Below the pieces are notes generated by a model. That model ran no database searches. It had not been told where the DNA came from and worked only from the letters and a program-made list of their open reading frames with translations. The translations under genes were made by a program, and so were the position numbers. From Thereva unica (lineage: Eukaryota > Arthropoda > Insecta > Diptera > Therevidae), in NCBI GenBank assembly GCA_949987705.1, contig OX465281.1, positions 102,137,248 through 102,201,247 of the forward strand: 64,000 nt of DNA. The letters are read 5' to 3'. Positions 46,039 through 56,850 of the stretch are shown piece by piece. Each line of letters begins with the position of its first letter. Positions within the stretch are counted from its first letter, which is position 1.

Positions 46039-46643
46039 GGCGCGGAAGCCGTACGCGCAGAATTTTTGTGCTTATTTTTGCAGTAAAAAATGAATAAAAC
46101 ATTGTATTTTATAACTTTTTACTGCAAAAATTGAAAAGGATTACCAGTGATTTGTGATTTAGTGGTAAAGTGTTTTAATTATAAAATATCAGTGAGTGAG
46201 GTTTTTTTATGGCCCAAAATTTGACATTTGCTTAGAATTTAATGGCGCACAATACGTTCGGGACTGTTTTCGTTATAGTTTTGCAGTAAAAAGTGGTAAA
46301 TTATTGAAATTCATTACTTTTAACTGCACATAGATAAGATGTGATTAGTTCGTTAGTGATTTAATTAAGAAAAATGAAAAAAAAAAATTGTGATTAAGTG
46401 TCTTTTAAGAGTGTTAATTGTATCGTGAAATTTTTTTTATTACATTCGTGGTGTGTTTTCGTGTTCATTTAGGAAAATTTTTTTGAATATATAATGTTTT
46501 GTGCGGTGGTAGAGTTACACTTAATCACTATTTTTTTTACGGCTTGATAGCAATTAAATGTTAAAGTATGACTGTTTTAATAATTGTAATGTGATACGGT
46601 GCTATAACTACAAAAGACTGTTAAATTGATATGTCAATGATGT
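46039..46643. other. AT-rich DNA, no supported feature
   Basis: Contains two stretches with TTTTTGCAGTAAAAA-type motifs in direct and inverted orientation (about 46072-46140, 46280-46330). There is no ORF worth calling. Confidence 0.45.
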
Positions 46644-46651
46644 CCTTGTTA

Positions 46652-47577
46652 CAAAGCCTTCTATATTTACAAGCCATGCACAAAGAAATCTCACACTCTC
46701 AATGAAAGCATAATAGGACTTCAATTTAGCTGTCAAACTGTGTGGAGTGCGGTTATGTTGGTTTATTGGGAATCAATGAATCTTCTTTAACCAATTAAAA
46801 ACAAAAATTATTGTCATTAATTGCAACATTTATTTACTACATATTACAAAGTTGCGTTAATAATGTAAAAAATAAGTATAATTGCATCCCTGACTTTCTT
46901 CCTTAATGGATATTATTTCAAATATCATGCCGTCACACCAAGCAAAAGCCGTAAGTGGAGGAAACTACCGCTAAAAATAAATTTATATAAATATTTGGCA
47001 ATATTTAGCAAACTATTCGTTTCAACTTATCTTCATTTGCTTATATTCCTCTAAAACTGGAACTGGCTGCAACGAAAACTGGCTGATCCGTCATGTGACA
47101 CCATGGCCCCAAAGAACAATTTCAACTAACAATTCGCTTAACTACAAAAATCGCGCCAAACTGATATTATGTACGTGTTATTTTTATAAAAAAAACTTAT
47201 TTTTAACAAAAAATCACGGCACTTTCATTAATAAAAGACTTTCCGCGCCGCGAATCACTTGTTTTCCTCGGGATTTTGCCATGTTATTCCACCATAACCA
47301 ACATAAAACCCGCAAATCCTATTTTTAACATTTATATTTAAATTATTAACGTAAGACACACATTTTATTTTAATTTTTGCACTCTTTCACGTTTTTGATT
47401 TTGATGAAATAACTTTTATTTTTCACAAAACCACACTCGCAACAGCACTTTCCGCGGCACGAAAACTTCTTTCCCTTTGATTTTAATGGGATTTTGACAC
47501 TTCACGAATTTTGGTTGGGACTTCATACAACCACAAACACATACATGCAGCATGGCTTGTAAATATAGAAGGCTTTG
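46652..47577. mobile_element. 926-bp hAT-like element
   Basis: Perfect ~28-bp inverted ends starting CAAAGCCTTCTATATTTACA and a perfect 8-bp duplication CCTTGTTA (46644-46651, 47578-47585). Inside, two diverged ~200-bp segments repeat (GCACTTTC..TTTCCGCG..CG, then GGGATTTTGCCA / GGGATTTTGACA) near 47215-47290 and 47440-47505. No transposase frame. Confidence 0.9.
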
Positions 47578-47585
47578 CCTTGTTA

Positions 47586-48005
47586 GGAATATTTAATTTT
47601 ATATGGAAGTGTAAAAATCTATAACAGTTATAAGAATGGCTGTGTATGTTATAAATATATCTGTATATATGTATTAGCCGTAGGCTATTTGTAATTAACT
47701 AAATAAATAAATATTATGATTATTATAAACATTTCAGTTTTTACTTTAATCAAGTGAGCCGTTAAATAAATTTAAAAAAGTAAACAAGTAATAACAATAA
47801 ATTATGGGAAAAAGGAAATGCAAAGAAGATTTTACTTAAAATAATAAATTTGTTGCTTAGCTAAACGGAGATGACAAATGTTTAGAGAAAAATATTATGC
47901 AAACAAAATCTTGCTCTGAATTTTTTTCCACCCAAATATGCTTGTCTGATATCTTAATATCAACTGGAAAACACGAAATAAAAGTAAAAATATAAAAACA
48001 AAACA
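47586..48005. other. AT-rich DNA, no supported feature
   Basis: A minus-strand ORF (47857-48144) crosses the edges of two elements and is not called. Confidence 0.45.
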
Positions 48006-48060
48006 TAACACCGTGTCTGCACTTGCCATATGTTATTGAAAAGTGTCTATCAGTTATGGC

Positions 48061-48498
48061 CACTGACATATAGTAATGGACTGCTGATTGACGATGCTGA
48101 ATGGCACCATTTTTCTCCAGAAATAGAAAACCTTTTTCATGCAAACAAATAAAATTCTTCGAATGTAGCAGAAAATAAGTGATAAAATGTTTGTTATAAT
48201 TAACGGAAACAAATTTCCATCACTCATTTTTATTTATTAGCAGTTTTTTCATTAAATAAATGTATTTATTCCAAAACCGTGACGGTTATTTCCCCTGTTT
48301 AACGAAGTTTTCAAAATAGCTCAAGAGTGAGACAGAAGAACGAAAACTATACCTGTCTATTTTTTTCTAATTATGTTTATATCGCTGACATGCGCTGACG
48401 ATTACAGTTCATTGGGATTTAACGTGGAAGCGAGGCAGGAATAGTTTTTGGTGCCATTTTTTTGTATGGGATTTTGCTCATTTAGCAGTATGTCAGTG
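48061..48498. mobile_element. hAT-like MITE, third copy
   Basis: 438 bp with CACTGACATATAGTAATGG at the left end and TATGTCAGTG at the right; the right end lacks part of the inverted repeat. Perfect 8-bp duplication GTTATGGC (48053-48060, 48499-48506). Confidence 0.92.
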
Positions 48499-48543
48499 GT
48501 TATGGCCAACGATTTATTGCTTATTTTGAATAGTGGGTAAATT

Positions 48544-48753
48544 ATGTCGGACATTTCAGTTGGACAGATGGCGTTAAGGAGACAACAACAAAGATTTCAA
48601 CAAATTTTGCTTAATAAAAAAACATTAGAATTGCTACAGCATATGGAATTCGAAGAAATGCGTAATTTAAGAAAGAAACCATCATTTTGGGTATGTCCAT
48701 TTTTAGGAAGAAGGCAAAATTTCGATGTTAACTTGAACTCCGCCATTTTGTAA
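48544..48753 (+). pseudogene. Harbinger-transposase-like N-terminal fragment
   Basis: 69 codons from MSDISVGQMALRRQQQ. The end (MRNLRKKPSFWVCPFLGRR) resembles the 'RRR.WWVRP.L..R...G' start of HARBI1-like nucleases. Neither catalytic domain nor further frames follow. A GGTATGT after FW could be a splice donor, but no partner exon is seen. It lies in an element with a TAA duplication, which supports the family. Confidence 0.45.
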
Positions 48754-49814
48754 CGATAAATGTCACATTTCTTGCCAACTTTATGGAAACAGATATGGAA
48801 AAAAATATTTCTTTCCATATATCTTGGAATAGAGAACTACAGGGAAGGCCTTCGAGTGTATAATCCCTGTATGTGAGCGTAGTGAAATCTGGGGGTTAGT
48901 CAACTGTCAAATTGGGTTAATTAGCTGCTTGTGTTCTCGTGTTCGGTGGAATACTTTTTTAAGACGAGTTTTTTTTATAAAATTATCCGAAATCTTATTA
49001 TCAAAACTAACTTAATAATAGAAAGAAAGTATAAAGAATAGTTTAAAGTATAATTAAAGTTCTAGTGAGTGAGTTTTCTGTGAAAAAAAGAACAATGAAG
49101 TGTGCAGTTTGTTAATGCAGGAATAAATGGAAATATGCACGAGAAAAATCGTTCTTCAGGTGAATGTGCTAAATAAAATAGTGCTTAAACACACATATTA
49201 GATATTTACATTAATAAATATGTGAATAACTGTGATAAATTGTCCAAATAATGTAAAAGTTATTTGGTTGAATTTCTTTGTTTACATTAAATGACCCAAC
49301 GCAAATTCAAGGGGATCAGCTGTTTGGATTTCAGAGTGACGCCGTGTAAAAAGTTCTTTTGTGGGGGCAAGATTTTGTTTTATAATTTTAACTCGCTCTT
49401 GCCCCTCCTCTATTTTACTCGGTTTTTACGCTTGTAGTGAACACACAACTACCAAAGCGTGGGCACTGATACAAAACGAATTTCACTACCTTTTAATTGG
49501 GCGAGGGCCCTTCCTGTAGTTTTGTATTATAAGCCATATATTGCTTTCAATAAAATATGGCCAAGTTTACCCTGTCCGCACCAGACATTTGATAGCAATG
49601 CCATAAGCAATTCAATAAAATATGGCAAGTGCAGACGCTAGGTAACTGGAAACCAGTTATTAATTACTTATGGTTTTAAACACTCGCAAGCAGACATCAT
49701 TTTAGTACAATACTTTTAGTTTTGCAGGAAGAAACTAAAAAAATATTGCAATTAGGGATAACGCTCAATCATTCATTTACAACAAAAAGAATAAACAATC
49801 TAACAATCTAATCT

Positions 49815-50210
49815 AAAAAAATAAATGGTTAAAAAATTTTTTTAAAAAAAATTCTTTTCATTAACTAAAAAATGTACTGAAAAGTAAAAAATAAAAAATA
49901 TTTTAAAGAAAGCGTAAAATTTCAATTTTAATGAAAAAGTTAATTAAAAGAATGGCGTATTTTCCATCAAAAAATGAAAATATAACTGTAAATCGCGTGA
50001 GATTTACAATAACCCTCAATTTTTTGCTTTGTTAATTTCAAATTCTAACGAAATTTTTTGATGCAAAATGCGCCATTCTTTTAATTAACTTTTTCATTAA
50101 AATTGGAATTTCACGATTTCTTTAAAATATTTTTTATTTTTTACTTTTCAGTTTAGTTAATGAAAAGATTTTTTTAAAAAAAATTTTTTAACCATTTATT
50201 TTATTTTCTA
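49815..50210. repeat. AT-rich foldback with ~165-bp arms
   Basis: The left arm (about 49815-49980) is mirrored by the right (about 50045-50210): AATTAAAAGAATGGCG versus CGCCATTCTTTTAATT, and matching AAATGGTTAAAAAATT outer ends. Loop near 50010. A few mismatches; no coding. Confidence 0.85.
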
Positions 50211-50224
50211 CTTTTTAGTTTATT

Positions 50225-51347
50225 ATATCTATTCCGCCATTTTATGATGGCAATTCTATTAGATTTAAAATTACGTCACACAGTTTACTGTATTCATTTG
50301 ATACCCATGTCGTGGGCTCGGTGGAACATAATTGCAATCGCCGCCATCTCGGAACCGTCTTCTTGATTTTTTTACAAAAAGGTCAGATTGCATTTAGTAC
50401 TTATACATGATGAGTTGAGCTCAAGTTGAACCCAAGTCTAACTACATGAAAACGGGAGTCGAGTTGGGTTAAGGTTGACTGAACTCGACTCAGCTCTGCT
50501 ACCTGGGTTTAGTTGAAATTATGCATACGGACATGAGTTCAGTATTTGAGTAGTTGAATTTAGTTGACAGCAGCATCTCTGTGTTTGTTTGTGATTTTTT
50601 GTAACGTGTATTGCTTCTTTATTATCAACTCACCCTTAACTCAACTATTCATCTCATCATTCATACATATTAACCACCCAAACTACGAGTGTGTGCAAAA
50701 TTGGAAGTTGATCGGTTATATTTTCTACTTTTTAGTCTATTATAAGCTTTCCACAATTTAGTGTTGGCCACCATTTTGAATTTGGAATGACGCCACTTAG
50801 CTTATTGTGTTCTACCTGTCATATCCTTTCATTTGATATCCATGTCAGAGGGCCGCGGAGCACAATTTCAAAAATCGGGCGCCATTTTGGAACCGCCATC
50901 TTGATATTTTTACAAAATGGCCAGATTGCATTGTCATCCAAACTAAACGTGTATGCAAAATTTCAGCTCTATCCGAAACCGGGAAGTGGGTCAAATTTAA
51001 CTTCCAAGATTTGACGACAAACAGTGTAAGTGTTGGCCGCCATTTTGAATTTGGAATGACGCCACATAGCTTATTGTGTTCTACCTGTCATATCCTTTCA
51101 TTTGATACCCATGTCAGAGGGCCGCGGAGCACAATTTCAAAAATCGGGCGCCATTTTGGAACCGCCATCTTGATATTTTTACAAAATGGCCAGATTGCAT
51201 TGTCATCCAAACTAAACGTGTATGCAAAATTTCAGCTCTATCCGAAACCGGGAAGTGGGTCAAATTTAACTTCCAAGATTTGACGACAGAGCACAATTTC
51301 AAAAATCGGGCGCCATTTTGGAACCGCCATCTTGATATTTTTACAAA
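50225..51347 (-). repeat. ~270-bp tandem repeat related to the main satellite
   Basis: Two nearly identical ~269-bp units start GTGTTGGCCRCCATTTTG at 50761 and 51030. A truncated third piece ends at 51347, and diverged relatives lie to the left (50225-50420). Each has CCTTTCATTTGATACCCATG preceded by CTTATTGTGTTCTACCTGTC, which matches the reverse complement of the main array. Two units this similar imply a recent duplication. Confidence 0.9.
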
Positions 51348-52134
51348 CCCAAAACAAACCCAAAACAAAACATAACTTACCCGGCGATGACATATCAAAT
51401 GTCAACCGACACAAACAAAAGGAAAAACACAATCTGCAACAAAGTTCTGAAGTTCCCCACCAGGATCCACTGACGTATTTCAAGTCCTGAAGCTCCCCAC
51501 CAGGTTCCACTTTCGCAGTACAGTGGAGCAAATAAATATCGGAGCACGTTGCCCAAAAGCTCAGATCACTCTTGATCTTCTATACGCCTGTGAGGTAGAA
51601 ATCTAAGCGATCTCAACTCGGTCACATTAGACGTTTTGAAGGTAATGTGAATTTCTTATTATATTAGCTGTACTGGGCTAATATAAATTGTGAATTTCTT
51701 ATTATATTAGCTGTACTGGGCTAATATAAATTCTTGGTTGCATTAGTTGCCCTGAAGCTAATGCAAATATCTTTATTAAAGGCAATTTAACTTTCAGCAA
51801 AGTTCCGCACCACCATTGTTAGGGAGATCTACAGTCGTGACCACGCAAAGATCGAGGAGTAACAAATACGCGGAGAAAGCTTGTTACCAACAAAGGTTCT
51901 ACAGCCGAGATCATCAAACTTAGAGGAAAACTTCGGAGCAGGAGAAAAGCTGTGTATAAAGGTTGTACATTTAAAGGTCGAAAAATTGGATTAAAATAAT
52001 AAATTTTAGTTAATAAGCAGATTATAATAATTGAAATAAATTGTTAAGTATTAAGTTAACCTTGCAGTCTTTTTTCTCTAACGTCGCATTTATTCACTGA
52101 GTTTGTTATAAAGAGGCTAACGGAGCCCTAAACA
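51348..52134 (+). repeat. BEL-2 5' LTR, lacking its first ~290 bp
   Basis: It aligns with 59550-60290 of the 3' LTR and ends CCTAAACA. Differences from the 3' LTR include an extra ~38-bp duplication near 51470-51510 (CCCCACCAGGWTCCACT repeated). Both LTRs have a 44-bp tandem duplication (TTATATTAGCTGTACTGGGC) at about 51648-51735. The left junction is directly on satellite. Confidence 0.85.
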
Positions 52135-52137
52135 TTT

Positions 52138-52154
52138 TGGTCCTTCGAGCCGGA
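52138..52154 (+). other. BEL-2 primer-binding site (tRNA-Tyr type)
   Basis: TGGTCCTTCGAGCCGGA three bases after the LTR, complementary to the 3' end of animal tRNA-Tyr (...CGGCTCGAAGGACCA). Confidence 0.75.
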
Positions 52155-52272
52155 TATAGTCAAGATTCCGGTATAATAAATATACTCAGTGATTTTAATG
52201 TGACTTAGAGAACTGCCTGCATCGTCAAGGTCTTAATCAGAGTTTATTGTCGAACTATCGCTGAATCCAATC

Positions 52273-53355
52273 ATGGATAAACTTATAAAAAAGCAAGAAT
52301 TATTAGTCGAGGATCTACAAAACTCCCTCAGAAATTACGGAAAGGACTCGAAAACACGGAAGACGACCCAGTATCTTAAAAGGTGTCTTGTTCGCGTGAA
52401 TTCGTTGTGGGAACAAATTTCAATTAATCATTCCACCTTGTTAGATGCGGCTGCAGAGGAAAAACCCATCGAAGCCGTAGCTGACTATGTATCAGGACCA
52501 ACCTTCATGGAAACAGAGGAAGTCTACCTGCTTCACGTGGGTGAATTGGAAGACCTGATATCATCAGCAGAAACTTCGAAAACCACCCCTTCTATACAAA
52601 ATTGTGCTCCATCGGGTTCCCCTGAATCAAACGCCAATATTGATCCAGGAGTAGAAACTTCGCTAAAACTCCCTCGCATTTCATTACCAAGCTTTTCCGG
52701 AAACTATGCCGAGTGGACATCCTTCCACGATCTGTTTGTGGCCCTCATACATAATAAAAGAAACTTGTCTAATGCCGAAAAACTACATTACTTGAAGGCA
52801 AGTACCCATGGTGAGGCTGCGCGACTCATTCAAGGCTTCGCAATCACCGACCTCAATTATGAGACAGCTTGGAATATTTTGAAGGAACGGTTTGACAATA
52901 AAAGAATGTTAGTACACGTTCAACTCGACAAATTGTTTAACCAGGCCCAAGCTAGCGAAAACGCCGATTCAGTTAAAAAATTACTCGACACTACCACGGA
53001 AAGTGTCCAAAATCTACAAAATCTAGATGTACAAGATATCTTTGATCTAATGCTAATTTATATCGTGACTAGGAAATTGCCTAGAGACTCCTTGCAGCTC
53101 TGGGAACAACAAATCGCCAGTGATAATAAGCTACCTTCTTTCGACACTCTAAAGCAATTCCTAGAAACTCGCTTTCGTACACTGGAGGCTATCGATTCAA
53201 CTAAATCAAAACCAACTAGAAGCATCCAGCAAAGCAAATCTATCTCTAGAATTCAGTCATTCGTCGTTAATCAGACTTCTACATGTGCGCATTGCGGAAA
53301 GGACCATTCATTGAGGAATTGTCCACAGTTCATCGCGCTCCCTGGGGACAGCTGA
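52273..53355 (+). pseudogene. BEL-2 gag, first copy, truncated by an internal deletion
   Basis: The frame starts MDKLIKKQELLVEDLQ. Residues about 130-240 (LPRISLPSFSGNYAEWTSFH, YLKASTHGEAARLIQGF) form the DUF1759-type core of BEL/Pao gag. A CAHCGKDHSLRNC cluster follows. After 53343 the sequence jumps to protease-region sequence, equal to losing 443 bp relative to the second copy (54151-54593), and the frame closes at 53355. Confidence 0.9.
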
Positions 53356-55145
53356 GACCATGGTGGAAACAGCTCTAGTAGTTCCAGCACACAACTTTAC
53401 GATGGATGTGACCGCGTTAGTGCTCAAGAACCTAACCAGTCAATTACCATCCCAACCTATCACATCCACCGAGTGGAATCACATACAAGGGCTCAAGCTG
53501 GCTGATCCTACATTTGATCGACCAGGCCGTATCGACGTCATTCTTGGTGCAGAGATTTATGGGTCGCTTCTCTTACCCAATCTTCGCAAAGGCCTGAAGG
53601 GTCAACCTGTGGCTCAAAATACGATTCTTGGTTGGATACTAAGTGGAGAAACATGTAGAGAGAACTGTCACTCGACCAAGATCAACACATTCTCTTCAAT
53701 AGTGTCACTAACCACTCTCAGCCAACAAATCCAGAAGTTCTGGCTTGTGGAGGAAGTCCCCACAACCACAAATCTCAACCAAGAAGATCAAGCCTGTGAG
53801 ACAATGTATAAAACAACTCATAAACGCTTGGACGATGGGAAATACTGTGTTCGTCTACCATTCATCGATGAATCCCACAAGAGATGCTCTCGCGCACCTT
53901 GCAGCTCTGGGAACAACAAATCGCCAGTGATAATAAGCTACCTTCTTTCGACACTCTAAAGCAATTCCTAGAAACTCGCTTTCGTACACTGGAGGCTATC
54001 GATTCAACTAGATCAAAACCAACTAGAAGCATCCAGCAAAGCAAATCTATCTCTAGAATTCAGTCATTCGTCGTTAATCAGACTTCTACATGTGCGCATT
54101 GCGGAAAGGACCATTCATTGAGGAATTGTCCACAGTTCATCGCGCTCCCTTTCACCGAAAAGAACGTCATCGTGCGACGTAGTGGTCTATGTATTAACTG
54201 CCTAGGACGCGGACATCGTGCCTCAGCCTGTCCTAGTAAACATACCTGCATCCATTTCAAGAAACTGCATCATTCGCTTCTCCATGTTAATCCCACTAAA
54301 CCAGAGGCAAGTCCAATCCACACGACTCCACATGCGCGAGACATCGCTAATACAACTCAAACGGCTGTCCCGCAAGTCCAGGTAAACGCATTGCATTCCT
54401 TAACACACAGAGAAGTCCTTCTCTATACAGCCCTCATAACACTGCAAGGAACGCATGGTATACAGCGAACGTTCAGAGCACTCCTTGACCCAGGCTCACA
54501 GTCATCATTTATAACTGAATACGCCGTTCGAACATTAGCGTTGCCTAAAAGGCGTATCACCGCACCAATATTCGGAGTAGGACAAGCCGAAGTGGGGACA
54601 GCTGAGACCATGGTGGAAACAGCTCTAGTAGTTCCAGCACACAACTTTACGATGGATGTGACCGCGTTAGTGCTCAAGAACCTAACCAGTCAATTACCAT
54701 CCCAACCTATCACATCCACCGAGTGGAATCACATACAAGGGCTCAAGCTGGCTGATCCTACATTTGATCGACCAGGCCGTATCGAAGTCATTCTTGGTGC
54801 AGAGATTTATGGGTCACTTCTCTTACCCAATCTTCGCAAAGGCCTGAAGGGTCAACCTGTGGCTCAAAATACGATTCTTGGTTGGATACTAAGTGGAGAA
54901 ACATGTAGAGAGAACTGTCACTCGACCAAGATCAACACATTCTCTTCAATAGTGTCACTAACCACTCTCAGCCAACAAATCCAGAAGTTCTGGCTTGTGG
55001 AGGAAGTCCCCACAACCACAAATCTCAACCAAGAAGATCAAGCCTGTGAGACAATGTATAAAACAACTCATAAACGCTTGGACGATGGGAAATACTGTGT
55101 TCGTCTACCATTCATCGATGAATCCCACAAGAGATGCTCTCGCGC
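53090..55145 (+). repeat. Internal tandem duplication in BEL-2
   Basis: 53090-53895 is repeated as 53897-55145. The copies differ by only a few substitutions (e.g. GACGTC versus GAAGTC near 53535/54785). The first copy lacks 443 bp. The duplication joins protease-region sequence back into gag at 53896. Confidence 0.95.
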
Positions 55146-56850
55146 GACAGCAATTGGAAGTTTTCGAAGCCTCGAGCGAAGATTCATGTCCAACCCATCA
55201 TTAAAAGACGAATACACCACATGCATACAGGAGTATTTAGAGCTGGGACATATGGTCCCTGCCGAGGAATTTGATGATGAGAAGACATACCAAAACAACA
55301 CGTGGTCATGTACCAGCTATTACCTGCCTCATCACGCAGTATTCAAGGACAGTACTTCCACCCACCTCCACCCGAAAAGCAGCTCTGGATACTCCCTCAA
55401 CGACGTTCTATTTACTGGACCCACGCTACAAAATGAATTGACTGCCGTCCTAAATCGATGGAGGAAATTCAAGGTTGTGCTCATCGCAGACATTGTCAAA
55501 ATGTATCGACAAATCGTGATTCACCCTGATGATATTAAGTATCAAAAAATTATATGGCGAGATTCCCCATCAGAACCCTTAAAGGATTACTGCTTAACCA
55601 CGGTAACTTTCCATGTAACCTGCGCTCCGTACCTAGCAATACGAACAATTCAACAGTTAGCGGAAGATGAACGTGACACCTACCCGGTAGCATCAAAAAT
55701 CGCATTAAATGTTTTTTATGTTGATGACTTGCTAACTGGAGCCGACTCCGAGCCAGAAGCAACCATCATTTACCAACAGATCGAGACACTTATGAAGCAC
55801 GGGGGTTTTAAGCTAAAAAAGTGGCTCTCGAACAGCCAGGCTGTTCTAACTCAAATTCCGGACGACGACAAGGCATTACCCAATTCCGTGGATCTCAGCT
55901 TAGACCAAGGTGTCAAATCACTAGGCATTATTTGGCACCCATCATCTGACACCTTCAGCTACCGAATCACCATTTCCTCAGAACGAGTAGTGACTAGTAA
56001 ACGAGAACTACTTTCTGAAATCGCGAAACTGTACGATCCTCTGGGTTGGATTGCCCCAATAATAGTGACCGCAAAAATCCTGATGCAGTCTCTATGGATG
56101 CTCGGCTGTGGATGGGACGAATCGGTGCCTCCAAGGATTCAGCAGACATGGTTAACATTAAAGAGTCAACTGCCTCTATTAGAAAAACTACGAATTCCAC
56201 GATGGTTTGGCACGACTCATGGAAATATCGATATTCAATTACACGCCTTCAGCGATGCATCACAAAACGCCTATGCAGCGGCGTTATATTTAAGGGTTCA
56301 ATCTCCAGATACCATCGTCAACGTTCATTTAATCGCGTCTAAGTCAAAGGTAGCACCAATTAAACAGATATCAATACCTAAATTAAAATTATGCGGTGCG
56401 GTACTGGCAGCAAAACTAGTACGGCATACACGGGAAGCTCTTCAACTTAAGCATAATATACCAATCCATATGTGGACAGATTCGTCGATTGTACTTTCAT
56501 GGTTGAAAGGACAACCAAGAAAGTGGGCCACGTTCGTGGCAAACCGAACACGCGAGATTTTCAGCCTAATAGAAAATGCACCATGGCACCACGTATCCTC
56601 GTCAGACAACCCTGCAGATCTCGCCTCAAGAGGAGTTTCACCAACCGAATTGCTGAGATCTTCTCTTTGGTGGAACGGACCCAAATGGTTGAGCAAGAAT
56701 CATGATCATTGGCCTCAACCAGAAGAACCTACCGATACCGAACTAGAGGCCAAAAAACCCGTACAGATCTTCCATGTGCAGCCTATATGCAACCCCTTCC
56801 TAGCTCCCCAGAGCTTCTCACTAAGTTTGCGTCCTATCCCAAACTAATTC
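53897..56850 (+). pseudogene. BEL-2 gag end, protease, reverse transcriptase and RNase H
   Basis: A frame of 987 codons opens at 53884 just before the duplication joint. It encodes a CCHC knuckle (CINCLGRGHRASAC, about 103-116), the protease motif LLDPGSQSSF (about 200-209) and PGRIEVILGAEIYG. RT has LIADIVKMYRQI (about 533-544) and YVDD (about 612-615). RNase H shows FSDASQNAYAAAL, MWTDSSIVLSWL and NPADLASRG. The RT block before YSLNDVL is shortened: the FDxS motif seen in BEL-1 (IVFDAS) is missing. The frame leaves homology near 56730-56840. Confidence 0.9.

Larger units (their letters stand above)
48009..49642 (+). mobile_element. PIF/Harbinger-type element, probable, with nested hAT-like MITE
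   Basis: Inverted ends share GTCTGCACTTGCCATA and continue imperfectly inward; TAA flanks both sides (48006-48008, 49643-49645). It holds an ORF start resembling Harbinger nucleases (48544) and the MITE at 48061-48498. The outermost 5-6 bases of the two ends differ, so boundaries are tentative. Without the MITE it is about 1.2 kb. Confidence 0.6.

Noticed and set aside
50787..51283. 75- and 90-codon ORFs in the 270-bp repeat
   Set aside because: Same frame duplicated with the unit; non-coding tandem repeat.
51389..51400. TGACATATC as the start of the BEL-2 LTR
   Set aside because: Similarity between the LTRs extends further left, and the 3' copy has a proper purine-tract/TGTT start at 59261.
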